This document shows positions 1 through 4,547 of a stretch of 5,053 nucleotides of DNA, in pieces. Numbering within the stretch: position 1 is the first letter of the stretch; every line of letters starts with the position of its first letter. This DNA comes from an uncultured Spirochaetales bacterium. Lineage in GTDB: Bacteria > Spirochaetota > Spirochaetia > Treponematales > Treponemataceae. The notes beneath the pieces are model-generated. The model was given only the letters and a program-made list of their open reading frames with translations, ran no database searches and had not been told where the DNA came from. The position numbers and the translations under genes are program-made. The DNA is taken from positions 1-5,053 of the forward strand of contig CAMGSV010000180.1 of the NCBI GenBank assembly GCA_946061495.1, read 5' to 3'.

Positions 1-945
1 CATGCGACAAAACGCGAAAATCAGGATTTGACGGCGTATCATACGAATCTCGAAGGGACCAGTTGTACATCTACAGCGGGATTAAGCCCAAGTCAAGTAA
101 TTGGTGCAAAAAATTCACCGGCAGCCCTTATGTCGGTCTATGTTTCCAATGAGGTAGCATGGGAGACTGGTGAGAAGGAAGCCTTTTTGGGAATTTTCAA
201 AACTGCAGTAAAGGATGGATATGCCATTACACCTCAATTTGCACAAGAGTCAGCAGAGACATTCAAGGCCGCATTGGAAACTGGAGGTGGATTTGAGTTT
301 GTATATGCAGATATCGTAAAACTCGGTATTGAAAATGCTATAAAGAAAGATAAAAAAGCAAAAAAAGCAACAATGTCCGACGGATCTTTGTTCGGATTCC
401 TAAAATCAGTGGAATCGGATGCAGAGATTGAAAACTCAAAGGAAATCAGTCCAGCACCAGGTTATTATAATATTCTTCCTACCGATACACTTTACATTGA
501 ACAAGTTACAAAGGCAGCTAAAAAGAATAAATTTAAGACAAAATCCTATGTATATGGAAACATTGAGTACGGTCTAGATGAATTCAAAACCACAACAGGT
601 ATCAATGCGAGAGCATACTGTTCCACTAGCGTATATATTACAGACAAAGATGGTTGGATCATAAAAGAAATCAACGCATTGGCCTTTTCCGACCTTGTCA
701 GCAAGGAAGACTTCCTTGCTGATCCAGCAATCCTTACAAGTCAGCTTTCCGATCTGATGAAAAAGTCGACGAACCTTGCTGCAAGTAATCTGGACAAGAA
801 AGTTGGCCTCTTTGATTTCTCTAGACCTGAAATGGACACAAAAGAATTTGTTTCAAACGAGGAAATTCTTAATTATAACCCCAACAGAGAGATGTTCACA
901 CAAATAGATGACGAGCGTGAGGATATGGGCATCCTGTTCAAATAA
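1..945 (+). CDS. Unrecognised protein, 5' end missing (C-terminal 314 residues)
   Basis: The reading frame is open to the first base of the window (HATKRENQ... precedes the TTG at 28), so this is the 3' part of a longer gene and the TTG at 28 should not be taken as its start. The stop is TAA at 943-945. The 314 visible residues are soluble in character: no membrane segment, a Lys-rich stretch at about residues 115-126 (IKKDKKAKKAT), two isolated cysteines, an acidic tail (DDEREDMGILFK). The part around residues 195-235 (GINARAYCSTSVYITDKDGWIIKEINALAFSD) looks like alternating beta strands, as in a small secreted or lipoprotein domain, but I do not recognise a family. Base composition is clearly more AT-rich than the lipoprotein gene that follows. 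An intrinsic terminator 9 bases after the stop ends this unit. That it is coding is well supported; its function is unknown. Confidence 0.82.
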   Translation, partial: HATKRENQDLTAYHTNLEGTSCTSTAGLSPSQVIGAKNSPAALMSVYVSNEVAWETGEKEAFLGIFKTAVKDGYAITPQFAQESAETFKAALETGGGFEFVYADIVKLGIENAIKKDKKAKKATMSDGSLFGFLKSVESDAEIENSKEISPAPGYYNILPTDTLYIEQVTKAAKKNKFKTKSYVYGNIEYGLDEFKTTTGINARAYCSTSVYITDKDGWIIKEINALAFSDLVSKEDFLADPAILTSQLSDLMKKSTNLAASNLDKKVGLFDFSRPEMDTKEFVSNEEILNYNPNREMFTQIDDEREDMGILFK

Positions 946-954
946 ACATAACTG

Positions 955-987
955 AATCGGGCAAGATTCTTCTTGTCCGATTTTTTT
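955..987 (+). terminator. Rho-independent terminator after the first gene
   Basis: A 12-bp stem (955-966 pairing with 971-982, one G·U pair) with a 4-base loop TTCT runs directly into seven T residues at 981-987. It lies 9 bases past the TAA at 943-945. It is a textbook intrinsic terminator for the upstream gene, but its T-tract ends 10 bases before the ATG of the next gene, so it could also act as an attenuator in that gene's leader. Confidence 0.9.
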
Positions 988-997
988 GAGATTCAAA

Positions 998-3175
998 ATG
1001 AAGCAAAAAATTATCTGGTTTCCTGTTCTCTGTGTTCTCAGTGCTTCCATCGCACTGTCTGGTTGTGCCACCAACAAGGATTTGAGCGACCTGTACATAG
1101 CTGGTGCTGTGGTTGGCGTGGTGGGTCTCATTGCACTGCTGCTCCCAGACAAGGAAGACTCCAATCCGGAAGAACAACTCAACACAGACATAGCCAGCAT
1201 CAACGAAGATACCGAGGATAAATCTGAGAAGCGGTTGGCAGAAGAGCTTCCAGAGAAGCCGGTAAAAGCCACAAGAAAAGAGCCCAAGGAAGAGACTGCC
1301 CAGGATTTTATCTTTGAAGTGACTCCCCAGACCTTCTCAGAAGTCTTTGCAGATAGAAATTTTTCCGACAGTCAGCATGATAATGTCATTCTCGTATCTG
1401 GTGAATATGACAGGGAAAAAATCATAGCCTTGGCATCCACACTAGACAATGTGAATCGGCTGGTGGTGGACTTCTCTGGGGTCAAGAATATGCATGAGGT
1501 ACCTGCAGAGCTTTTTTCTGAATGTACCACCTTGCAGCGTGTAGAACTGCCAGCAACAATAACAAGTATAGCATTTCGTGCGTTCCAAAATTGCCAGAAT
1601 CTGGCGGAACTCATCCTGCCCAACAGCTTGGAAAAAATTGAAAGACATGCCTTCTCAGGCTGCTCCAGCCTGACTCAGCTGCTCATTCCTGAAACGGTGT
1701 CTTTCATTGGCGAGGAGGCATTTGCCGGTTGCTCCAGTTTACGGGAGATGGTGCTTCCAGGCCTCTCGTATATAGCCCCACCCATCTTCAAGGATTGTGC
1801 AAACCTCATCAAAGTGTATTTTAAAGATAGTGACCAGCAATGGCCCTATTGGTCGAATCAGGTGTCAATATTTGAGGATTGCCCCAAATTGCAATATGTT
1901 CGATTACCCAAGGGGGCAAGAGCGAGTCTTAAGGGATGTGACAGCATAGAGGTCGTATACCTTCCGGAAGACTGCTACATTTCTTTTGAGGGATGTACAA
2001 ACCTAAAGGAAGTTGTCATAGAAAACGGTGTGAAGGAATTCTCTTTTTACGAAGAACCCTTTATAGGCTGCAAAAATTTGGAAAGAATGAAAATTCCCGC
2101 CAGCGTTGAATCTCTCTGCTACACCGACGGCAATCCGGCCTTCCCCTATGGTTTTCCCGCTTTTCCCGACAGCCCCCACATGCGGTTCGAGGTGGATCCA
2201 AAGAACCGGCACTTCAAGTCCGCCGACAACGGAAAGCTGCTGACCTCCAAGGACGGCAGGGTGCTCTACGGTATGTCTTATGTCTCTGGAAACGTGACGC
2301 TCCCCACTGGTGTCAGCATACTGCAAAATGACACCCTGTTGCGTGGCTACAAGATAGATACCCTTACCATTCCGGAAAATATACAGTACATTGGCCACGA
2401 AGGGTTCATGAAAACCACTATCAAAAAGGTCGTACTTAATGGCACCGTCTACTTGGATAGCCACACCTTTTATCAATGTCAAAACCTGGAAACAGTTGTC
2501 ATAAACGGCACTATAACGAATAAGTTTCCAGAAAACTACTATCCCCCAGTGTCCGGTAGTAGTGGCTGGCTATTTGACGAGTGTACAAATCTGAAGAATG
2601 TCATCATCAATGGTACTATAGAAACCGGTCTTGAACACTGGTTCCGCCAGTGCACCAGTTTGGAATCCTTTTCCCTGCCAGAAAACCTTGCCCTCGTTGA
2701 CGGATCTGAGTTGGATGGCACCTTTAGCGGATGTGTGAATTTGACGCAATTCAAGCTAGGGAACAACAGAAACTTCAGTGTTTCTGATGATGGAAGAATC
2801 CTTTATACTAAGGACAGAAAGACACTGGTTTCATATCCCAGTGCAACAGGGGACATTGTACTGCCTGCAGACATACTCTCTGTAGGCTCGAAAGCCTTTA
2901 TCTATAACGACACCATCACCAGTGTAATGGTTCCAGCTAACATTGTCTCGTTGGGTGCAGAGGTCTTCGGTAGTTGCCAAAATATAACCACCATAACCAT
3001 CCACAACAACTTCAAGACGGTCTCAGATTTTTATTCGGCCTTTAGTGATTGCAGAAATTTACAGACAATCAATTTCCATGGCACTCAGAAGGAGTGGGAG
3101 CAGTTAATTGCTACTGCCAACGAATGGGAGTTATCCCATCTACAAAATGTAACGGTCAATATTATTTCGCAGTAA
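998..3175 (+). CDS. BspA/TpLRR-type leucine-rich-repeat lipoprotein
   Basis: A 725-residue predicted surface or periplasmic lipoprotein. Residues 1-23 are a lipoprotein signal peptide: basic MKQK, hydrophobic core, lipobox LSGC with the lipidated Cys at 23. A second hydrophobic, Gly-rich segment follows at about 32-50 (LYIAGAVVGVVGLIALLLP), then a charged linker to about residue 100 rich in Glu and Lys. From about residue 150 to the end are LRR_5 repeats of the form LxxVxLPxxxxxIxxxAFxxCxxL; I count 15 Cys-led units such as GCSSL, DCANL, GCTNL and DCRNL. Two inserted modules typical of BspA proteins (F-x-V-D/G-x-N-x-x-F ... DGR-hLY) sit near residues 397-440 and 585-630. The C-terminus has the family's GT-x-x-x-W motif (GTQKEWEQL). 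Such proteins usually bind host or matrix ligands or other cells; the ligand here cannot be told. I chose ATG 998 because it gives a proper signal peptide; TTG 986 lies in the terminator T-tract. The ribosome site is weak (GAG, 7 bases upstream). Confidence 0.92.
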   Translation: MKQKIIWFPVLCVLSASIALSGCATNKDLSDLYIAGAVVGVVGLIALLLPDKEDSNPEEQLNTDIASINEDTEDKSEKRLAEELPEKPVKATRKEPKEETAQDFIFEVTPQTFSEVFADRNFSDSQHDNVILVSGEYDREKIIALASTLDNVNRLVVDFSGVKNMHEVPAELFSECTTLQRVELPATITSIAFRAFQNCQNLAELILPNSLEKIERHAFSGCSSLTQLLIPETVSFIGEEAFAGCSSLREMVLPGLSYIAPPIFKDCANLIKVYFKDSDQQWPYWSNQVSIFEDCPKLQYVRLPKGARASLKGCDSIEVVYLPEDCYISFEGCTNLKEVVIENGVKEFSFYEEPFIGCKNLERMKIPASVESLCYTDGNPAFPYGFPAFPDSPHMRFEVDPKNRHFKSADNGKLLTSKDGRVLYGMSYVSGNVTLPTGVSILQNDTLLRGYKIDTLTIPENIQYIGHEGFMKTTIKKVVLNGTVYLDSHTFYQCQNLETVVINGTITNKFPENYYPPVSGSSGWLFDECTNLKNVIINGTIETGLEHWFRQCTSLESFSLPENLALVDGSELDGTFSGCVNLTQFKLGNNRNFSVSDDGRILYTKDRKTLVSYPSATGDIVLPADILSVGSKAFIYNDTITSVMVPANIVSLGAEVFGSCQNITTITIHNNFKTVSDFYSAFSDCRNLQTINFHGTQKEWEQLIATANEWELSHLQNVTVNIISQ

Positions 3176-3184
3176 ATGTCTTGT

Positions 3185-3220
3185 CCTGCAGGGATGTGTT
3201 TTTTAGTCATATCCCGCAGG
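3185..3220. repeat. Imperfect inverted repeat in the convergent intergenic region
   Basis: CCTGCAGGGAT (3185-3195) pairs with ATCCCGCAGG (3211-3220), with a single bulged A, around a 15-base loop that contains six T residues. It lies 9 bases after the lipoprotein stop, in the gap where that gene and the SRP RNA gene run toward each other. No T-run follows either arm, so it is not a standard intrinsic terminator. It may stabilise the 3' end of the lipoprotein mRNA or be a weak bidirectional stop. I see nothing else in 3221-3269 beyond a short CCCT/AGGG dyad at 3235-3245. Confidence 0.5.
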
Positions 3221-3269
3221 CTTCGCTTCTGCTTCCCTCAGAGGGCATATTCTGATTATCTGTTCCTGT

Positions 3270-3285
3270 AAAAAAAAGACCCTTT
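3270..3285 (-). terminator. 3' end and U-tract of the SRP RNA gene
   Basis: Read on the minus strand, AAAGGGTC (3285-3278) is followed by eight T residues (3277-3270). The A/G-rich arm pairs with the 5' end of the same RNA (AGACTCTTT at 3402-3394), so the terminal helix of the SRP RNA itself, followed by the U-tract, would serve as the intrinsic terminator. Confidence 0.7.
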
Positions 3286-3402
3286 GGAAGAGCCCAGGTA
3301 ATCTACGGCACAGAAATCATCCGTCTGCCGCTGCTTTCTTCCGAACCTGACGGGGTTGGACAGCGATTTCTTGCATAGCACCTGGACTCATCGAAAGAGT
3401 CT
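3277..3402 (-). ncRNA. ffs: Small bacterial signal recognition particle RNA (4.5S type)
   Basis: The minus strand carries the diagnostic helix 8 of SRP RNA: CCGTCAGGTTCGGAAGAAAG followed by CAGCGG, with the GGAA tetraloop at 3342-3339 and the asymmetric loop residues TCAGG and AGCAG that bind the Ffh M domain. Compared with the E. coli RNA, one stem pair next to the tetraloop has changed from C-G to U-A, a compensatory change that preserves pairing. The rest folds as a rod: GAAATC pairs with GATTTC, and GAGTCCAGGT near the 5' end pairs with ACCTGGGCTC near the 3' end (one G·U). Length is about 126 bases and there is no room for an Alu domain, so this is the short form. With Ffh and FtsY it targets membrane and secreted proteins during translation. 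The exact 5' end is set from base pairing and may be off by a few bases. It is the last gene of the minus-strand tRNA cluster. Confidence 0.93.
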
Positions 3403-3437
3403 AAAAACAACAGGACTTGAAACCAACGTTCAAGTCC
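3403..3437 (-). terminator. Hairpin with U-rich tail just upstream of the SRP RNA
   Basis: GGACTTGAA (3413-3421) and TTCAAGTCC (3429-3437) form a perfect 9-bp inverted repeat with a 7-base loop. On the minus strand it is followed by TGTTGTTTTT, ending exactly where the SRP RNA is judged to begin. It has the form of an imperfect intrinsic terminator for the tRNA genes, or of a processing hairpin that separates the tRNA part of the transcript from the SRP RNA. I cannot decide between these; no good -10 box for a separate SRP promoter is visible at the expected distance. Confidence 0.5.
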
Positions 3438-3443
3438 CTAAAA

Positions 3444-3461
3444 CGGAAAGAGGGGGATTCG
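3444..3461 (-). pseudogene. Truncated copy of a tRNA-Ser 3' end
   Basis: These 18 bases are identical to the 3' ends of tRNA-Ser(GGA) and tRNA-Ser(CGA): the discriminator base, the 3' half of the acceptor stem, one strand of the T stem and half the T loop. Beyond base 3461 the similarity stops; no anticodon arm or 5' acceptor half follows. The three copies begin at 3444, 3593 and 3744, that is, 149 and 151 bases apart. It is a remnant of unequal recombination between tRNA genes, or the far att-like repeat left when an element entered the tRNA-Ser(GGA) 3' end. Confidence 0.75.
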
Positions 3462-3574
3462 GTTTCCACTCATCTACATCCTGTAGATTCGCTCCAACCC
3501 GCCTCCGGCACTGGCGCCAGCCTCCATGCTGGCTTACCTCGCAACAGCTCGGCGTGCCTTCGTTTCGAATCCCC
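3453..3574 (-). other. Structured spacer with GGA-loop hairpins
   Basis: Between tRNA-Ser(GGA) and the SRP RNA lies a stretch with no coding logic but dense RNA structure. Its ends form a 9-bp inverted repeat (GGGGATTCG 3453-3461, CGAATCCCC 3566-3574). Inside, read on the minus strand, are the hairpins GCCAGC-ATGGAG-GCTGGC (3533-3516), a weak 3-bp GCC-GGA-GGC (3509-3501) and ATCTACA-GGA-TGTAGAT (3488-3472). All three place GGA in the loop. The base composition is more GC-rich than the other spacers of the cluster. Hairpins of this kind occur in dispersed repeat families and also in CsrA-binding RNAs; which applies here, if either, is not known. The local inverted repeat CCCC/GGGG (3571-3585) competes with the closing stem. 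Confidence 0.55.
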
Positions 3575-3592
3575 TCATTTCGGGGAAGAATT

Positions 3593-3677
3593 CGGAAAGA
3601 GGGGGATTCGAACCCCCGGTACCTTTCGGTACACAGCCTTTCCAAGACTGCACCATCGACCACTCGGACATCTTTCC
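3593..3677 (-). tRNA. tRNA-Ser (anticodon GGA)
   Basis: An 85-base class II tRNA on the minus strand. The acceptor GGAAAGA pairs with TCTTTCC, the discriminator is G as expected for serine, the anticodon loop is TTGGAAA (anticodon GGA, reads UCC and UCU), the long variable arm is GTACC-GAAA-GGTAC, and the T arm is GGGGG-TTCGAAT-CCCCC. No CCA is encoded. Its last 27 bases are identical to those of the next tRNA-Ser gene upstream, which points to duplication or gene conversion. It is the last intact tRNA before the structured spacer and SRP RNA. Confidence 0.96.
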
Positions 3678-3743
3678 AAAAAATGACTCTACAGAAAAGA
3701 ACTTGATTCATAATCCCGGTTGTGAAACTGTCCTCTTCCTGGA

Positions 3744-3828
3744 CGGAAAGAGGGGGATTCGAACCCCCGGAGCCTTGCGGCTCAACGGTTTTCGAGACCG
3801 CCCGATTCGACCGCTCTCGCATCTTTCC
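3744..3828 (-). tRNA. tRNA-Ser (anticodon CGA)
   Basis: An 85-base class II tRNA on the minus strand with acceptor GGAAAGA/TCTTTCC, discriminator G, anticodon loop CTCGAAA (anticodon CGA, reads UCG), variable arm GAGCC-GCAA-GGCTC and T arm GGGGG-TTCGAAT-CCCCC. No CCA is encoded. A 66-base spacer separates it from tRNA-Ser(GGA). That spacer has no clear promoter and begins, including the discriminator base, with a short GTCC-AGGAAGA-GGAC dyad. Confidence 0.96.
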
Positions 3829-3866
3829 AATAAAATCAAGCATAAGCCTTTAATAGGCTCACCTTA

Positions 3867-3940
3867 CGAGACTAAGTGGATTCGAACCACCGGCCTTCAG
3901 ATCCGCAATCTGACGCTCTATCCAGCTGAGCTATAGTCTC
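3867..3940 (-). tRNA. tRNA-Arg (anticodon GCG)
   Basis: A 74-base class I tRNA on the minus strand. The acceptor GAGACTA pairs with TAGTCTC, discriminator G, D arm AGCTCAGCTGGATAGAGC including the A20 arginine identity base, anticodon stem TCAGA/TCTGA, loop TTGCGGA. The anticodon is GCG, reading CGC and CGU. Most bacteria instead use anticodon ACG, edited to ICG by TadA, to read CGU, CGC and CGA. No CCA is encoded. Only 6 bases separate it from tRNA-Ser(GCU), so the two are certainly cotranscribed. The spacer after it contains a 5-bp hairpin (AGCCT/AGGCT, 3845-3859). Confidence 0.95.
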
Positions 3941-3946
3941 TTGTAA

Positions 3947-4031
3947 CGGAAGCGACAGGAGTCGAACCTGCCCGGCCTGTGAAGAACCGACGGATTAGCA
4001 ATCCGTTGTATTACCGCTCTACCACGCTTCC
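3947..4031 (-). tRNA. tRNA-Ser (anticodon GCT)
   Basis: An 85-base class II tRNA on the minus strand. The acceptor GGAAGCG pairs with CGCTTCC, discriminator G, anticodon stem ACGGA/TCCGT around loop TTGCTAA, anticodon GCU, reading AGC and AGU. The variable arm (GGTTCTTCACAGGCC) is long but pairs more weakly than in the other serine tRNAs of the cluster, with G·U pairs. The T arm is GCAGG-TTCGACT-CCTGT. No CCA is encoded. Confidence 0.95.
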
Positions 4032-4056
4032 TTGCTTGAATCCCTCAAAAAGGATT

Positions 4057-4141
4057 CGGAGCAGGGGGGATTCGAACCCCCGGTACCTTGCAGCACAACG
4101 GTTTTCAAGACCGCCGCCTTAAACCACTCGGCCACCGCTCC
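4057..4141 (-). tRNA. tRNA-Ser (anticodon TGA)
   Basis: An 85-base class II tRNA on the minus strand and the first gene of the cluster. The acceptor GGAGCGG pairs with CTGCTCC (one G·U), discriminator G, D arm TGGCCGAGTGGTTTAAGGC, anticodon loop CTTGAAA (anticodon UGA, reads UCA and by wobble other UCN codons), long variable arm, T arm GGGGG-TTCGAAT-CCCCC. No CCA is encoded. Its 5' end lies about 10 bases from the predicted transcription start. A 6-bp dyad GAATCC/GGATTC spans the short spacer that follows (4038-4057). Confidence 0.96.
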
Positions 4142-4157
4142 ATAAAAAATCTTGAAT

Positions 4158-4186
4158 AGCATATCCTTAATCGTGTATTTTGTCAA
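4158..4186 (-). promoter_or_regulatory. Sigma-70 type promoter of the tRNA/SRP RNA cluster
   Basis: On the minus strand a perfect -35 box TTGACA (4186-4181) is followed after exactly 17 bases by the -10 box TATGCT (4163-4158). An A/T-tract with seven T residues lies just upstream of the -35 box (about 4196-4190) and could act as an UP element, as is common for stable-RNA promoters. The start would fall near 4151, leaving a leader of about 10 bases before tRNA-Ser(UGA). It is the only strong minus-strand promoter I see, so it probably serves the whole cluster. Confidence 0.85.
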
Positions 4187-4216
4187 GTGAAAAAAAGTAT
4201 AGAGTCGACGTACAAT

Positions 4217-4262
4217 AATTCGAAAGGGATTTTGTCCAAGGAATTCGAAAGGGATTTTGTCC
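4217..4262 (+). repeat. Tandem pair of 21-bp direct repeats, probable operator
   Basis: A 21-base sequence starting AATTCGAAAGGG is present twice without mismatch, at 4217-4237 and 4242-4262, with a period of 25 bases. Each copy contains the palindrome TTCGAA and a short dyad GGGA-N5-TCC. The second copy ends 2 bases before the TATAAT box at 4265 and covers the place where its -35 box should be. This is the layout of binding sites for a regulator; the regulator is not identifiable here. The repeat also lies about 30 bases upstream of the tRNA promoter -35 box on the other strand. Confidence 0.8.
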
Positions 4263-4264
4263 CT

Positions 4265-4270
4265 TATAAT
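4265..4270 (+). promoter_or_regulatory. Consensus -10 box facing the small gene
   Basis: TATAAT matches the -10 consensus perfectly, but nothing resembling TTGACA lies 16-18 bases upstream; that space is filled by the direct repeat. The expected start, near 4277, would fall inside the ribosome-binding sequence GAGGTGAG (4274-4281), so the transcript would be nearly leaderless unless the start is a few bases earlier. Confidence 0.5.
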
Positions 4271-4285
4271 AGAGAGGTGAGATAC

Positions 4286-4526
4286 TTGGAAGAAAAGCGA
4301 TTAGAAATTATGAACAAGTAGCGATTTGGATGCGGCTCCAGCCACAGCAAGACTAGTAGCTCCGTGGGGGCTCCTGACGGAGGGACTGGATATCCGAGTG
4401 GAGGCGCTGGTAGAGGCTTTCAAGCTTTGCGTTCATCAGGTTGTGGATCATGCTCTGGAGGATGGCCAGGTGGCGGCTGCCCACAGTCTGTCAGAAATCA
4501 CCAGTGACATGGTGTCACAATTCTAA
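4286..4526 (+). pseudogene. Small unrecognised gene with apparent one-base frameshift
   Basis: A good ribosome site GAGGTGAG (4274-4281) precedes TTG at 4286, which opens the frame LEEKRLEIMNK and stops at TAG 4319-4321. From there the neighbouring frame runs open to TAA at 4524-4526 as SDLDAAPATARLVAPWGLL... ending ...SLSEITSDMVSQF, with codon choice that looks coding and a helical, hydrophobic/acidic character (LDIRVEALVEAFKLCVHQVV). That second frame has no ribosome site of its own; its first possible start is TTG 4326. Removing one base near 4319 would join the two into a protein of about 80 residues. The gene may be a broken remnant, a sequencing error, or a real +1 frameshift at AAG-TAG. 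GTG 4277 is another possible start in the first frame. No known domain is recognised. A terminator follows 21 bases after the stop. Confidence 0.45.
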
Positions 4527-4547
4527 AAATAACGCATCCATCCCAGC

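Noticed and set aside
28..945. TTG at 28 as a true start of the first gene
   Set aside because: The frame is open up to base 1 and there is no ribosome site before it, so the gene begins outside the window.
986..997. TTG at 986 as start of the lipoprotein gene
   Set aside because: It lies within the T-tract of the terminator hairpin, adds four residues before a perfect signal peptide and has no ribosome site; ATG 998 is better.
853..1287. Minus-strand open frame across the first terminator and the lipoprotein signal peptide
   Set aside because: It is Ser-rich, runs antisense to two clearly coding regions and through a terminator; a shadow frame.
2003..2482. Minus-strand open frame of 159 codons inside the LRR gene
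   Set aside because: The plus strand here has continuous LRR repeats; the minus frame has no ribosome site or recognisable domain.
3829..3866. Internal promoter before tRNA-Ser(CGA), suggested by a second TATGCT on the minus strand
   Set aside because: No -35-like sequence lies at a suitable distance, and the same bases form a small hairpin.
3356..3936. Several overlapping open frames on both strands over the tRNA cluster
   Set aside because: They translate tRNA T arms (repeated RGGFEPPVPF-like or GIRTPG-like peptides) and are a known artefact of tRNA repeats.
4142..4285. CRISPR-like repeat array
   Set aside because: Only two repeat copies with a 4-base gap; no spacers of usual length and no cas genes.
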